DNA of 64,000 bases from contig JABSQZ010000004.1 of assembly GCA_013215505.1 (NCBI GenBank), positions 1-64,000 on the forward strand, read 5' to 3'. Below the pieces are notes generated by a model. It was given only the letters and a program-made list of their open reading frames with translations. It was not told the DNA's origin and searched no databases. Below are positions 8,560 to 18,646 of this stretch, piece after piece; positions within the stretch are counted from its first letter, which is position 1, and each line of letters starts with the position of its first letter. The translations under genes were made by a program, and so were the position numbers. The DNA is from Oceanospirillaceae bacterium (GTDB lineage Bacteria > Pseudomonadota > Gammaproteobacteria > Pseudomonadales > Balneatricaceae).

Positions 8560-8958
8560 CTATTTTTTACACAGGCACTTGTTCTTTCTGGCGACTTTTC
8601 GCAAGCTAAAATCGATATTGACCTTTTGTTGACCACACTGGCACTGCAGCAACCAGTAGCGTTTTTTTGGCGTCCAGTTATCCGCCTTGCCTAAAACTGT
8701 ATATTTTCCGTAGCGGCGGCCGGTTCTGTCATGCCGCCCTTTGAGCTTTATCTCTCCCGAGTATACTTGCAACTGCGGCTTTTTCTTCTCACTGGCTGGT
8801 AAGTTTTTATCGACAATCAATCCCGACAGTAATTGCTCGCAGCTGATTGTCATCTGTGTACCGCAGTCGGAAATCACATCGACTTCAGTCTCGCCCCAGT
8901 ACTCGCGGATTTCCAGCCAACCACCCTCTTGTTTCTGGTATCTCTGCCCCGCTACCAT
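8560..8958 (-). CDS. Small protein with C-terminal zinc-ribbon-like module
   Basis: A 132-residue protein of unknown function. Residues 80-130 (RRYGKYTVLGKADN..., QCQCGQQKVNIDF, RKNKCLC) follow the pattern GxRxGxxTVL ... C-x-C-G ... L ... C-x-C that I associate with the zinc-binding module found before AP2-like domains in phage-type homing endonucleases. No AP2 or HNH nuclease part is present, so this could be a free-standing nucleic-acid-binding derivative. The N-terminal half has no recognisable motif. It is a single gene with 80 bases to hspQ downstream. The family link is inference from the motif. Confidence 0.6.
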   Translation of the reverse strand: MVAGQRYQKQEGGWLEIREYWGETEVDVISDCGTQMTISCEQLLSGLIVDKNLPASEKKKPQLQVYSGEIKLKGRHDRTGRRYGKYTVLGKADNWTPKKRYWLLQCQCGQQKVNIDFSLRKVARKNKCLCKK

Positions 8959-9038
8959 CGCTGCTCTCTAGTTCCAATTATCAATGTTAATAGCCAAATT
9001 TATTATTAGCTTGTGCCTGATGGCAGTATAAAAAACCT

Positions 9039-9368
9039 TTAGTTAATGGGTTCATTCCTGACATAACAGCCATCTTCCAGCTTACTGAAATAACTCTGCA
9101 GCAGCGGGTGATTGATAGGTGTCGGGCTTGTATCTGACTTTAAGTTTTGCTCTGCGACATAAGTGGTGATGTTGCTGTCGTGTACTAACACGTGATACCA
9201 AGGTTTATTTTTAGGGGGGCGTGATTTCGCCATATTTTCATACCAGGCATCTGTGGCGCAGAATTTGCGGTCTACATCAACAATCACCCCTCGATAATTA
9301 AACAATTGATGCAAAATCAATTCACCCACAGAGAATTTTGCCCTGCTAATATCAGTCACAGTTCCCAT
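9039..9368 (-). CDS. hspQ: Heat shock protein HspQ
   Basis: A 109-residue HspQ/YccV protein. In Escherichia coli it is a heat-inducible specificity factor for Lon protease and was first described as binding hemimethylated DNA. The conserved core FSVGELILHQLFNYRGVIVDVD and the WYHVLV...TYVAEQNL segment are present, so the assignment is firm. A strong ribosome site (GGGAGG) lies before the ATG. The start and length agree with the family. No heat-shock promoter could be recognised confidently upstream. Confidence 0.93.
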   Translation of the reverse strand: MGTVTDISRAKFSVGELILHQLFNYRGVIVDVDRKFCATDAWYENMAKSRPPKNKPWYHVLVHDSNITTYVAEQNLKSDTSPTPINHPLLQSYFSKLEDGCYVRNEPIN

Positions 9369-9457
9369 CGGCTAACCTCCCAAGTTGAACTTATAGACAT
9401 ATGTTTCAGTACAATCACTAATCTTAGCTGATTTTTTCCGCTTTGCCTGCCGATAAC

Positions 9458-10054
9458 TCAAATACCCAACGGCTGGGTAGCCAACATTGAACTTCTATTA
9501 CTCGATTTTTTGAACCACTGTGCCAATTTCTGCTGCTTGTTGTCTGTAGAAAAATCCAGCCGTCTACTGGCTATATCCATCGCACAAACAACAGCGATAG
9601 CGGCCAAGCCAAAAGGCTGCTGCAGTTTTTCTAGATTTTTTTCTAAGTACAAGAGACACCTGACAGCCCTGGCTCTCTCTAGCTGAAGAATCTGTTCTGA
9701 TACTTCAGCCGGCGCTCGCCTCGCCTCTCGCACCCAGACACAAATACTTTCTAAGAAACTCAGGCAGAATCCTTCAAACGCATAATCTTCGATGTTATGT
9801 AAACTTGCTGTCACATTATCTCTGTTTGCAGTATGCGCCAAATACTGGGCAATCATTCTGGTATCACAGAGAGTATGTGAATCATCTATGTACAGTGCCG
9901 GTACTTTGCCACTGACAATGAAAGTCAATAACTCACTGTCTGGATCTCTGACTGTGACAGTTGTTATTTCAACCGCAGCCGCTAAACCCAGTTCATCGAC
10001 CAGTACTCTGGCAACCCGGGAAAAGGGTGAATTAGGCGTACAAAACAGTTTCAT
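9458..10054 (-). CDS. Glutathione S-transferase family protein
   Basis: A 198-residue GST with an N-terminal thioredoxin-like domain (about residues 1-78) and an all-helical C-terminal domain. The N-terminal segment CTPNSPFSRVARV carries the candidate catalytic Ser, and SGKVPALYIDD holds the cis-Pro that defines the glutathione site. DTRMIAQYL is the usual GSH-contacting segment. The protein is cytosolic and likely conjugates or reduces electrophiles, but its substrate cannot be read from sequence. It is transcribed alone, toward hspQ, with about 90 bases between them. Confidence 0.88.
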   Translation of the reverse strand: MKLFCTPNSPFSRVARVLVDELGLAAAVEITTVTVRDPDSELLTFIVSGKVPALYIDDSHTLCDTRMIAQYLAHTANRDNVTASLHNIEDYAFEGFCLSFLESICVWVREARRAPAEVSEQILQLERARAVRCLLYLEKNLEKLQQPFGLAAIAVVCAMDIASRRLDFSTDNKQQKLAQWFKKSSNRSSMLATQPLGI

Positions 10055-10186
10055 AATACCTTCTAAATAATTGTTTTAATTATATTTGTGTTTGCGGCTA
10101 TGTTTTTTTGATACAACCATTACTGAGCATAGACCAGTTACAATAAAGGCTATAAGCTGACAGCACAGCTAAGTGTACACTTTAAC

Positions 10187-10711
10187 TTACTGTCGTAGCG
10201 GCCAAGATTTAATGATTTGGTACTCGACCCCCGATTCATGGCTAATCGATTGAAAAACATGCATAGCTTCAGCGCTGATAATCAAAGGCTCTGTAAAAAA
10301 CTTTTGGCGCTCATCAGGTAGCACAGTGGCCTTACGCAATAAGGTGATATGCGGGGTATAGACAGTAAACGGATCTTCTAATGCCACTGTTTTGGCTATT
10401 TGACGTATTTTTTCAACACTCTGTTGCAGTTTTTCATCGCTAGCGATACCTCGCAAGCAGATAATTTTTGGCTTGCGCCACAAGCTCAGCTGATCCAGAG
10501 TTAAGCGATAACTGGGCCAAGTTTGACTGCCGATAGCGCGGACAAAAGCATCCGCCTTTTCCCGTTCAATAGTACCGAGAAAGAACAAGGTTATGTGCAA
10601 GTTATCTGCTGGCACCGGGCGTCCTAATTCACCCAACTGCCGCTGCAGTGTCACTAGAGATTGCACTTGTGGCACACTAGGTTTCAGTCCTAAAAATAAT
10701 CTTATCTGCAT
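10187..10711 (-). CDS. thpR: RNA 2',3'-cyclic phosphodiesterase
   Basis: A 174-residue member of the 2H phosphoesterase superfamily (ThpR/LigT). Both catalytic H-x-T-x motifs are visible: HITLFFLG near residue 40 and HITLL near residue 121, at the normal spacing for two-lobed 2H enzymes. Family members hydrolyse 2',3'-cyclic phosphate RNA ends in the cytoplasm. The opening MQIRLFLGLKPS matches the family N-terminus, so the start is secure. No functional partner is adjacent. Confidence 0.9.
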   Translation of the reverse strand: MQIRLFLGLKPSVPQVQSLVTLQRQLGELGRPVPADNLHITLFFLGTIEREKADAFVRAIGSQTWPSYRLTLDQLSLWRKPKIICLRGIASDEKLQQSVEKIRQIAKTVALEDPFTVYTPHITLLRKATVLPDERQKFFTEPLIISAEAMHVFQSISHESGVEYQIIKSWPLRQ

Positions 10712-10842
10712 GCTGCTCCACCTACACTGTCACGCTAGTATATCGTCTTACTGGCGTCGCTACATCCGTACAAATACGCTGGCGCAGCACCTGGATTAAG
10801 GTTATATTTTACTCATCACTGTTTCCAGCTCATGGCAATATC

Positions 10843-11214
10843 ATGACTATTAAGCCACAGCCGATCACCGTGTTTTATGACGGCGCCTGCCCCAGATGCG
10901 TGAAAGATCGACATTTATACCAGCGTTTGGCCGGGCGCAATGGCCAGGACATCATTTGGTTTGATATTACCGGTCAGGACCGTTATTTAAAAAATTTAGC
11001 CATAGACCCTCAGCTGGCGTTGACCGAATTACACTTGCAGCTGGGCGATGGCAGCATATTATCTGAGCTCGACGCTTACATAGTGCTAATGCAAAGAGTG
11101 AATTTACTTAAGCCTTTGGCTTGGTTAATCGCCCTGCCGGTTATTCGTCCACTGTTAGCAAAACTCTACCATCAACGGGTGCTACAACGCTTAAAAGCCA
11201 GCGGCCGAATATAG
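10843..11214 (+). CDS. DCC family thiol-disulfide oxidoreductase-like protein (DUF393)
   Basis: A 123-residue protein with the name-giving motif near the start: VFYDGACPRCVKD, containing the Asp-x-x-Cys-x-x-Cys signature at about residues 11-18. The DITGQD segment and the C-terminal hydrophobic stretch around residues 88-105 are also typical of DUF393. The family is predicted to have a thioredoxin-like fold, and the CxxC suggests a thiol role, but substrates are unknown. It is a single gene between thpR and an alpha/beta hydrolase. Confidence 0.85.
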   Translation: MTIKPQPITVFYDGACPRCVKDRHLYQRLAGRNGQDIIWFDITGQDRYLKNLAIDPQLALTELHLQLGDGSILSELDAYIVLMQRVNLLKPLAWLIALPVIRPLLAKLYHQRVLQRLKASGRI

Positions 11215-11294
11215 CCGCAGCTATAAATTTAAAAGTGGCTATCAATCGGATAACGCTATTTATTACTTACAGCTAAGGCAAAAGAATTAACAAA

Positions 11295-12071
11295 TCAGAA
11301 AAAATCTCTGAGCAGCGCATAGTATTCGGCTTTATTTGATAGGTCGTTGTGCCCGCTACCGGCAATAATATGCACTGTTCGTTGCGCCTCAGGAAATGCC
11401 GCTATAAGACGCTGCGAATACTTTGCTGCTATCACTTGATCATGCTCTGCCAGAATTATCAGAGTCTTTGCCGCTATTTGCGGCACCTTAGCGACAGAAT
11501 CAAATTTATCTTTCAGTAAAAGTGCAATAGGAAAAATGGAAAATCTATCTCTGGCGACATTCATGACGCTGTCATAGGGAGTGATTAACGCCATTTTCTC
11601 AATCTCGCGCTCGGCGGCCAGATAAGTCGCTACCCCCGACCCCAAGCTCCGGCCTATCACAGCAACGCTTGAGTGACGTCTGGCCAGAATATCGTAGAAT
11701 TGCAGTGCATCGCTGTTCAGGGCTTTTTCTGTTGGCACACCGGTACTGGATGCATAGCCACGATAATTCACAGCATACAGAGTATGCCCCGCTAAGGCCT
11801 TGCCCAGGGTTACTGCACTGTTGGCCACCGATTCGGCATTGCCACCAAAATAGATAACGGCCCGCTTGCTACCAGGGTTGAGCACCAGCACATCAATTTG
11901 CTCCCCCTGATTGAAAAAAGATTCAACGGGTAAATTGTCGCTGCTGGCAGCAGAGGGGAAATAGATAAAACTTCTTTGGTACAAATACAACAGTATAGCG
12001 AATAGCATGTAGACTAAAAACACTGAACCCAAGACAAACATGAACACTTTCATTTTACTATGACCCTCCAT
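11295..12071 (-). CDS. Membrane-anchored alpha/beta hydrolase
   Basis: A 258-residue serine hydrolase with one N-terminal membrane helix (about residues 8-30). The nucleophile elbow is GRSLGSG near residue 141, the acid is probably Asp in LAEHDQV, and the catalytic His lies in GSGHNDL near the C-terminus. NYRGYASSTG and the oxyanion strand VIYFGGNAES resemble BEM46/YfhR-type hydrolases, a family of membrane-tethered proteins with uncertain substrates. The start used fits the hydrophobic N-terminus; MKVF six residues inside is an alternative. The gene stands alone. Confidence 0.87.
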   Translation of the reverse strand: MEGHSKMKVFMFVLGSVFLVYMLFAILLYLYQRSFIYFPSAASSDNLPVESFFNQGEQIDVLVLNPGSKRAVIYFGGNAESVANSAVTLGKALAGHTLYAVNYRGYASSTGVPTEKALNSDALQFYDILARRHSSVAVIGRSLGSGVATYLAAEREIEKMALITPYDSVMNVARDRFSIFPIALLLKDKFDSVAKVPQIAAKTLIILAEHDQVIAAKYSQRLIAAFPEAQRTVHIIAGSGHNDLSNKAEYYALLRDFF

Positions 12072-12332
12072 GGAGGGTTAACTAACCACTGACATTCTCT
12101 ATCATCATCTGCCATTGCAAGATCCTTTTCAAAGCACCTATAGATACAGCTATTAATAGCGATCATACTCTGTTTGTGACTGTTTGCTGTCACCTATTTA
12201 TCAGCATTTCATCTATATAGCTGTTCACTAAACAATTCCAGGATGAACATTAATCAGCCGATCTAACACTCTAAAAACCCTGCTATCCGCTGCAGAGTGT
12301 ACTCAGAATGACTCTGATTGTTATTTTATTAC
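12072..12332. other. Spacer between hydrolase and liu operon
   Basis: The interval holds the divergent upstream regions of the hydrolase gene and liuR. No gene or remnant is visible apart from the LiuR operator and promoter at its right end, listed separately. Confidence 0.6.
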
Positions 12333-12348
12333 TTTACGTTTACGTAAA
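12333..12348. promoter_or_regulatory. LiuR operator candidate
   Basis: A perfect inverted repeat TTTACGT-TT-ACGTAAA lies 46 bases before the liuR ATG. It matches the AT-rich ACGT-containing palindromes described for LiuR in gammaproteobacteria. It overlaps a possible -35 (TTTACG, 12333-12338) with a -10-like TATATT at 12356-12361, 17 bases apart, so LiuR bound here would cover the promoter of its own operon. Confidence 0.75.
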
Positions 12349-12393
12349 CTTCCCCTATATTCTAATCTCTATCAATAACAGATGTATAGATTA

Positions 12394-12792
12394 ATGACCG
12401 AGAAAATTAGCTACAGCATCAGTGAACTGGCCGCTGAATTTGATCTGACTACTCGTAGCATCAGGTTTTATGAAGACCACCAGCTGTTAAAACCCAGTCG
12501 ACGTGGCCAAACCAGGGTTTACTCCCGCCAGGATCGGGTGCAATTAAAACTGATACTCAGGGGTAAGCGACTAGGGTTTTCACTGCTCGAGATAAAAGAG
12601 CTATTTGACTTGTGGGATACCACTAAAGGCGGCAGTGAAAAGCAACTCGAGCTGTTAATGGCGAAAATTGATCAGCGTCAGGTTGCTCTCAAGCAGCAGC
12701 AACACGACATTAATATGCTGCAGTTAGAATTAGACAATGCCCAACAGCGCTGCATAGAAGCGTTGGGCGAACTGCGAAATCCATCTAGCTAA
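12394..12792 (+). CDS. liuR: MerR-family regulator of leucine catabolism LiuR
   Basis: A 132-residue MerR-type regulator. The DNA-binding winged helix occupies residues 4-72 (YSISELAAEFDLTTRSIRFYEDHQLL) and a coiled-coil dimerisation helix follows (about 80-125). There are no C-terminal metal-binding cysteines, as expected for LiuR. The ATG at 12394 gives the canonical MTEKxYSISELA start; an in-frame ATG at 12382 is possible. It is the first gene of the liu operon, and the palindrome just upstream is its expected operator. Branched-chain acyl-CoA is the inducer inferred for the family. Confidence 0.9.
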   Translation: MTEKISYSISELAAEFDLTTRSIRFYEDHQLLKPSRRGQTRVYSRQDRVQLKLILRGKRLGFSLLEIKELFDLWDTTKGGSEKQLELLMAKIDQRQVALKQQQHDINMLQLELDNAQQRCIEALGELRNPSS

Positions 12793-12839
12793 AGGTATGG
12801 ATGCGCTAGTCGCGATAGAAAATAATGAGAGGAAAAATC

Positions 12840-14006
12840 ATGATTGCACAGTATCGACAAATGAATTTTGGTTTAGGTGAAACAATTGAGATGCTACGTG
12901 AGCAAATCAACCACTTCGCCAGTAAAGAAATAGCGCCCAGGGCCGCACAGATTGACCGCGACAATGAATTCCCTAATGATTTGTGGAGAAAATTTGGCGA
13001 CATGGGACTGCTGGGTATCACTGCCGATGAAGAGTACGGTGGCGTGGCAATGGGTTATCTGGCGCATGTTATCGCCATGGAAGAAATCAGCCGCGCCAGC
13101 GCCTCGGTGGGCTTGTCTTATGGTGCTCACTCCAATTTATGTGTCAATCAGATCAACCGTAACGGCACTGCAGCACAAAAAGCGCAATATTTGCCAAAGC
13201 TGATCAGCGGTGAGCATATCGGGGCACTGGCAATGTCCGAGCCCAATGCTGGCTCTGATGTAGTGTCGATGAAATTGCATGCCAGAGACAACGGTGATCA
13301 CTATCTGCTTAACGGCAACAAGATGTGGATCACCAACGGCCCCGATGCCCACACTTATGTTATTTATGCAAAAACTGATCTACAGGCTGGTGCGAAAGGC
13401 ATAACTGCGTTTATCGTCGAGCGAGATTTTCCAGGCTTTAGCCGTCAGCAGAAGCTCGACAAGCTGGGGATGCGCGGCTCCAATACCTGTGAGTTGGTAT
13501 TTCAGGACTGCCCTGTCCCTAAAGAAAATATCTTAGGTGGGCTAAACCAAGGGGTTGCGGTACTAATGAGCGGTTTGGACTACGAGCGCTTAGTACTTTC
13601 AGGAGGGCCACTGGGGATTATGCAGGCGGCACTGGATATCAGTGTGCCCTACATTCGCGATCGAGAGCAATTTGGTAAAGCTATTGGTGAATTCCAGCTG
13701 GTACAAGGGAAAATAGCCGATATGTATACCCAGATGAATGCCTCAAAATCTTATACTTATATGTGTGCCATGGCTGCAGAGCGCGGTGAAATTAGCCGTA
13801 AAGATGCGGCCGGTTGTATTTTATATACTGCGGAAACTGCGACTAAATTATCACTGGATGCCATTCAGCTGTTAGGCGGCAATGGCTACGTGAATGAGTT
13901 TGCCACCGGGCGTTTACTGCGCGATGCAAAACTCTATGAAATAGGCGCCGGCACCTCGGAAATCCGACGCATGCTGATCGGCAGAGAGTTGTTTTTAGAT
14001 AACTAA
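12840..14006 (+). CDS. liuA: Isovaleryl-CoA dehydrogenase
   Basis: An acyl-CoA dehydrogenase of 388 residues that oxidises isovaleryl-CoA to 3-methylcrotonyl-CoA with FAD, in leucine breakdown. The ATG at 12840 has GAGGAAAAATC before it and is preferred over the in-frame ATG at 12825, which overlaps that ribosome site. The catalytic Glu is in [15 protein letters not shown] (about residue 247), its position being diagnostic for isovaleryl-CoA dehydrogenases, and [11 protein letters not shown] and the ITNGPDA motif form the FAD/acyl site. It is flanked by liuR and liuB in the standard order. Electrons should pass to ETF, not encoded here. Confidence 0.96.
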   Translation: MIAQYRQMNFGLGETIEMLREQINHFASKEIAPRAAQIDRDNEFPNDLWRKFGDMGLLGITADEEYGGVAMGYLAHVIAMEEISRASASVGLSYGAHSNLCVNQINRNGTAAQKAQYLPKLISGEHIGALAMSEPNAGSDVVSMKLHARDNGDHYLLNGNKMWITNGPDAHTYVIYAKTDLQAGAKGITAFIVERDFPGFSRQQKLDKLGMRGSNTCELVFQDCPVPKENILGGLNQGVAVLMSGLDYERLVLSGGPLGIMQAALDISVPYIRDREQFGKAIGEFQLVQGKIADMYTQMNASKSYTYMCAMAAERGEISRKDAAGCILYTAETATKLSLDAIQLLGGNGYVNEFATGRLLRDAKLYEIGAGTSEIRRMLIGRELFLDN

Positions 14007-14068
14007 TATTCTATAAAACAATGATATAAATACAATACTGAATGTATATTAGCGAAGAGATAGAGCAG

Positions 14069-15673
14069 ATGCCAATATTAGAATCTAAAATCAACCCGCA
14101 CAGTCCAGAGTTTCAACAGCGCCAACATGATATGCAGCTGGCGGTGGACGATTTACAGCAAAAAGTGGCCACTGTCATCAATGGCGGTGGTGCAAGTTAT
14201 CGGGCGCGGCATTTAGCCAAAGGAAAAATGCTACCCAGGAACCGAATAGATGCACTGCTGGATGCAGGCTCTGCGTTTTTGGAGCTATCGCAACTGGCAG
14301 CTTATCAAGTGTACGCAGATGACATTCCCTGTGCTGGCATCATTACCGGTATCGGTGAAGTCAGCGGGGTCAAATGCATGATCATCGCCAATGACGCCAC
14401 CGTTAAAGGCGGCACTTATTTCCCGCTGACAGTGAAGAAACATCTACGTGCCCAGCAGATAGCAGAACAAAACAACTTACCTTGTATCTACCTGGTGGAT
14501 TCCGGTGGCGCCAACTTACCGCAGCAAGATCAAGTTTTCCCGGATCGAGAGCACTTTGGCCGCATCTTCTATAATCAGGCGCGTATGTCTGCCAAAGGTA
14601 TTGCGCAAATAGCAGTGGTCATGGGCCTTTGTACCGCAGGTGGCGCCTACGTCCCGGCAATGGCCGATGAGTCTATTATCGTTAAAGAGCAGGGAACTAT
14701 CTTCCTGGCGGGCCCACCATTAGTCAAAGCCGCTACCGGAGAAGAAGTCAGTGCCGAGGCACTGGGCGGTGCAGATGTGCACTGTAAAATCTCAGGGGTT
14801 GCCGATTACATGGCGCAAAATGATGCTCAGGCACTGCAAATCGCCCGCGATTGCATAGCCAGTCTTAACTTGCCTGCCGATTCAGGTACTACTGATGACA
14901 TAGCTGAGCCTCTGTACGATGCCAGTGAATTGTATGGCATTGTCGGCACAGATCTGAAAAAGCCTTTTGATGTGCGTGAGGTGATAGCGCGGATTGTCGA
15001 TGGCTCTGCATTTGATGAGTTTAAAAAGCTCTATGGCAGCACTTTAGTCACAGGCTTCGCCAAAATACACGGCAAGCCTATTGGTATCCTGGCCAACAAC
15101 GGCGTGCTCTTCAGCGAGTCAGCCCTTAAAGGCGCGCATTTTATCCAGCTCTGCTGCCAGCGTAAAATACCGCTATTATTTTTGCAGAACATTACCGGCT
15201 TTATGGTCGGAGAGAAATACGAATCTGAGGGCATCGCCAAACACGGCGCAAAATTGGTTAATGCAGTCGCCTGTGCCGCTGTTCCCAAGTTTACTATTTT
15301 AATTGGCGGGTCTTTCGGCGCCGGTAACTACGGCATGTGTGGCCGCGCCTACGATCCGAACTTCCTGTGGATGTGGCCCAACGCCAGAATTTCGGTGATG
15401 GGCGGTGAGCAGGCAGCGGGGGTAATGGCAACAGTAACACGCGATGGCAAAGAGCGCCGTGGTGAGCAGTGGTCAGCTGCAGCAGAAGAAGCCTTCAAGC
15501 AACCTATCATAGAGACCTACGAACAGCAGGGACACCCCTACTACGCGTCCGCCAGACTTTGGGATGATGGTGTCATCGATCCCGCGCAAACTCGTGATGT
15601 GATTGCGCTAGGCCTGGCAGCTGCACTCACTAAACCTATTGCAGATACTCAGTTTGGTATTTTTAGGATGTAA
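14069..15673 (+). CDS. liuB: 3-Methylcrotonyl-CoA carboxylase, carboxyltransferase (beta) subunit
   Basis: The non-biotin subunit (534 residues) that transfers CO2 from carboxybiotin to 3-methylcrotonyl-CoA. The ATG at 14069 is chosen because the family begins with a short leader ending in INPxSxEFQ, and GAAGAGATAGAGCAG precedes it; the frame also opens at 14042. The crotonase-like halves are evident: the acyl-CoA oxyanion loop near GGANLPQQ with [16 protein letters not shown], and the C-terminal [22 protein letters not shown]. It forms a hexameric complex with the LiuD biotin subunit, encoded two genes downstream. Confidence 0.96.
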   Translation: MPILESKINPHSPEFQQRQHDMQLAVDDLQQKVATVINGGGASYRARHLAKGKMLPRNRIDALLDAGSAFLELSQLAAYQVYADDIPCAGIITGIGEVSGVKCMIIANDATVKGGTYFPLTVKKHLRAQQIAEQNNLPCIYLVDSGGANLPQQDQVFPDREHFGRIFYNQARMSAKGIAQIAVVMGLCTAGGAYVPAMADESIIVKEQGTIFLAGPPLVKAATGEEVSAEALGGADVHCKISGVADYMAQNDAQALQIARDCIASLNLPADSGTTDDIAEPLYDASELYGIVGTDLKKPFDVREVIARIVDGSAFDEFKKLYGSTLVTGFAKIHGKPIGILANNGVLFSESALKGAHFIQLCCQRKIPLLFLQNITGFMVGEKYESEGIAKHGAKLVNAVACAAVPKFTILIGGSFGAGNYGMCGRAYDPNFLWMWPNARISVMGGEQAAGVMATVTRDGKERRGEQWSAAAEEAFKQPIIETYEQQGHPYYASARLWDDGVIDPAQTRDVIALGLAAALTKPIADTQFGIFRM

Positions 15674-15711
15674 ACACCGCTGCTACCTTCTCTGGATTAC
15701 AGGACATATAC

Positions 15712-16506
15712 ATGAGTCAGACCAACGTTATATTAGAGTTAGACGACAACGGCATTGCCACTCTTATCTTAAACCGTCCGCAAGTGCGCAACGCATTCGA
15801 CGATCAGATGATTGCCAGCCTGATTGATGCTATACAGAGCGTCGATCACAACCCCCGGGCTAAAGTATTAGTACTCAAAGCAAATGGCGATCACTTCTCG
15901 GCCGGTGCCGATCTGAACTGGATGGCGCGTATGGCCAACAACAGTCCGGCACAAAATTTAGCCGACGCCCAACAACTGGCGAAGCTGATGGACGTTCTGA
16001 ATCGACTCAGCAAACCTAGCATGGCTATTATTCAAGGTGCTGCCTATGGCGGAGCGGTAGGTTTAGCGGCCTGTTGTGACATGGTATTTGCCGACGCCAA
16101 TAGCACTTTCTGTCTCAGTGAAGTAAAACTGGGACTGATCCCCGCGGTTATCAGCCCCTACGTAGTCAGAGCCATTGGCGAGCGCCAGGCGCGGCGCTAC
16201 TGCATTAGCGCTGAGCCTTTTAGCGCCGAGACCGCCAGAAACTTAGGCCTGGTGCACGAAATCGCCAAAGATTCACTGGCACTGCAACTACAGAGCCAGC
16301 AGTGGCTGAGCAAGTTGCTGAAAAATGCTCCACTGGCAATGGCGGCGGCAAAGAAGTTAGTCATGGATGTCAGCCAACAGCAGATTGAACCCACCCTGAT
16401 TGCCGATACCGCCCAGCGGATAGCTGACATCAGAGCCAGCGAAGAGGGAGTAGAAGGACTCAGTGCCTTTTTGCAGAAACGTACACCCCACTGGCAGCAA
16501 GGTTAA
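15712..16506 (+). CDS. liuC: Methylglutaconyl-CoA hydratase
   Basis: A 264-residue crotonase-family enzyme that hydrates 3-methylglutaconyl-CoA to HMG-CoA. The first oxyanion segment GDHFSAGADLNWM and the second GAAYGGAVGLAACCDM are both present, as is the family Glu/Gly arrangement in SEVKLGLIPAVISPYV. The position between liuB and liuD in the same direction is the standard liu order, and this separates it from a general fatty-acid enoyl-CoA hydratase. Length and start are normal. The context makes the specific assignment strong. Confidence 0.94.
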   Translation: MSQTNVILELDDNGIATLILNRPQVRNAFDDQMIASLIDAIQSVDHNPRAKVLVLKANGDHFSAGADLNWMARMANNSPAQNLADAQQLAKLMDVLNRLSKPSMAIIQGAAYGGAVGLAACCDMVFADANSTFCLSEVKLGLIPAVISPYVVRAIGERQARRYCISAEPFSAETARNLGLVHEIAKDSLALQLQSQQWLSKLLKNAPLAMAAAKKLVMDVSQQQIEPTLIADTAQRIADIRASEEGVEGLSAFLQKRTPHWQQG

Positions 16507-16591
16507 TGCAACGTGTTTTTCTTATTCTTGCTAGACACTTTAAACTTTTTCTCAGGCACAGCTTCAAAGCTGCACCTAAAGGTAGCCATTT

Positions 16592-18646
16592 ATGTTTAAT
16601 CGAATACTAATCGCCAATCGCGGCGAGATTGCCTGCAGGGTCATAGAGACTGCCCAGCAACTCGGAATTCATTGCATCGCGGTATATTCTACAGCCGATG
16701 CTCAAGCCCGACACGTACAGATGGCCGACGAAGCTTATTTACTGGGCCCGGCGCAAAGTAGTGACAGTTACTTGCGCGGCGATAAAATACTTGAGATCGC
16801 GCAGCTCAGTGGCGCTCAAGCGATACATCCGGGCTACGGTTTCTTATCGGAAAACGCCGAATTTGCCGCAGCCTGCCAGCAGCTCGGCATGGTGTTTATA
16901 GGCCCGCCCGCGGCGGCCATCGCCGCTATGGGCTCCAAATCAGCCGCCAAGGAAATCATGTCAAAAGCGGCTGTACCTTTGGTCCCCGGCTATCATGGGG
17001 ATGATCAAGACCCCGACGTTTTAAAACAGCAGGCAATAGAATGCGGCTTCCCACTGTTGCTTAAAGCCACTGCCGGTGGCGGTGGCAAAGGTATGCGGGT
17101 AGTAAATTCTCTGGCAGATTTTGCTGCGGCACTCAGTGCGGCCATGCGCGAGGCAAAAAATGCCTTTGGCGATAGTAAAATGTTGATCGAGCGCTACATG
17201 ACCCAGACCCGGCACATCGAAGTGCAGGTCTTCTGTGACCAGTACGGTAATGCTGTGTACCTTTCACAACGCGATTGTTCGATACAGCGTCGCCATCAAA
17301 AAATCGTCGAGGAAGCGCCCGCACCTGGTATAGATGAAGCTGTGGTAAAGGCGATGGGTGAAGCGGCCATCAACGCAGCCAAAGCTATCAACTATGTTGG
17401 CGCCGGTACGGTGGAGTTTCTCTACAACGAAGATCAAAGTTTCTATTTCATGGAGATGAATACCCGGCTACAAGTTGAGCACCCGGTCACGGAAATGATT
17501 ACCAAGGTGGATTTAGTGCAGTGGCAACTGCAAATAGCCAGTGGTGAAAAATTGCCATTGAGTCAGTCGCAGGTCACTGTCAGTGGACACGCCATAGAGT
17601 GCCGGGTTTATGCAGAAGATCCCAATAACGATTTTTTGCCAGCAACCGGTCAATTAGATGTATTACGCACTCCAGTGACCAATGAACATGTACGTATTGA
17701 TAGCGGTGTCGATGAAGGTGATCAGGTCAGTGTCTACTATGATCCGATGATTGCCAAGCTCATTGTCTGGGGAGAGAACCGCCAGCAGGCAATCGCCCGC
17801 ATGCATAAAGCGCTTGGTGACTACCGCATAGTCGGGGTAAAAAACAACATTGCCTTTTTACACAGTGTCATTACCAGCCCCGCCTTTGCCAATGCCGAGG
17901 TCGATACCCAGTTCATCGAGAAGAACCGGGCAACACTTTTTTCTGAAATAGCAGATCCCAAGTATTTCCTGGCCATCGCCAGTTGTTGCCAAATATTGGC
18001 GCAAGCCAATAACGCCCATGCAGATAGCCATAACTCGCCTTTCTCCCACAGCGGTCAATGGCGGTTAAATCAAATACCCTGCACTGAAATTCAGTGGCAG
18101 CCCCCTGGCGATGATCAAGTTGCCTCTGATTGGTTAGCTGTGATTATAGAAGTGCAAAATAATCTCAGCAGTGCGCGTTCTCAGTGCAGTGTATCACGAA
18201 GTTTTAGCGTCAGGGTGGGCGACAGCAACTTCGAAATTCAGGCCAGTTTAAGCGGTGATCAGCTATGCGTAAGCATCGACGGCAAGCAAATTAAGATTCA
18301 CGCCTATAGCAATAAAAAGCAGCTAAATTTATTCTATTCAGGGTTGGCACTGCAATATCAGTTACCAGATATAGTCAGCTCTGCAGACGATTCTCATACT
18401 GACGCTGCACTGTGCGCACCGATGAATGGGCGGGTAATCGCAGTACTGGTAGAAAGCGGCCAGCAAGTAACCAGCGGCACACCGCTGATCATCATCGAAG
18501 CGATGAAAATGGAACACAGTATTGTTGCTCCCCATGACGGCACTGTTGAAGATATATATTTTATAGAGTCTGATCTGGTCGCTGAAGGCGATACCTTAAT
18601 TGCCTTGTCTGCCACTGTTGATACAACTACTAAGGCTGCACCATGA
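16592..18646 (+). CDS. liuD: 3-Methylcrotonyl-CoA carboxylase, biotin-carrying (alpha) subunit
   Basis: A 684-residue protein with, in order, biotin carboxylase (residues 1-445: IANRGEIACRV, the glycine-rich GGGGKGMRVV ATP loop, EMNTRLQVEHPVTE), a linker of about 130 residues, and a C-terminal biotinyl domain whose EAMKMEHS motif near residue 637 carries the biotinylated Lys. It carboxylates its own biotin with bicarbonate and ATP for LiuB. Its stop overlaps the liuE start in ATGA, so the genes are translationally coupled. No damage is seen. Confidence 0.96.
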   Translation: MFNRILIANRGEIACRVIETAQQLGIHCIAVYSTADAQARHVQMADEAYLLGPAQSSDSYLRGDKILEIAQLSGAQAIHPGYGFLSENAEFAAACQQLGMVFIGPPAAAIAAMGSKSAAKEIMSKAAVPLVPGYHGDDQDPDVLKQQAIECGFPLLLKATAGGGGKGMRVVNSLADFAAALSAAMREAKNAFGDSKMLIERYMTQTRHIEVQVFCDQYGNAVYLSQRDCSIQRRHQKIVEEAPAPGIDEAVVKAMGEAAINAAKAINYVGAGTVEFLYNEDQSFYFMEMNTRLQVEHPVTEMITKVDLVQWQLQIASGEKLPLSQSQVTVSGHAIECRVYAEDPNNDFLPATGQLDVLRTPVTNEHVRIDSGVDEGDQVSVYYDPMIAKLIVWGENRQQAIARMHKALGDYRIVGVKNNIAFLHSVITSPAFANAEVDTQFIEKNRATLFSEIADPKYFLAIASCCQILAQANNAHADSHNSPFSHSGQWRLNQIPCTEIQWQPPGDDQVASDWLAVIIEVQNNLSSARSQCSVSRSFSVRVGDSNFEIQASLSGDQLCVSIDGKQIKIHAYSNKKQLNLFYSGLALQYQLPDIVSSADDSHTDAALCAPMNGRVIAVLVESGQQVTSGTPLIIIEAMKMEHSIVAPHDGTVEDIYFIESDLVAEGDTLIALSATVDTTTKAAP

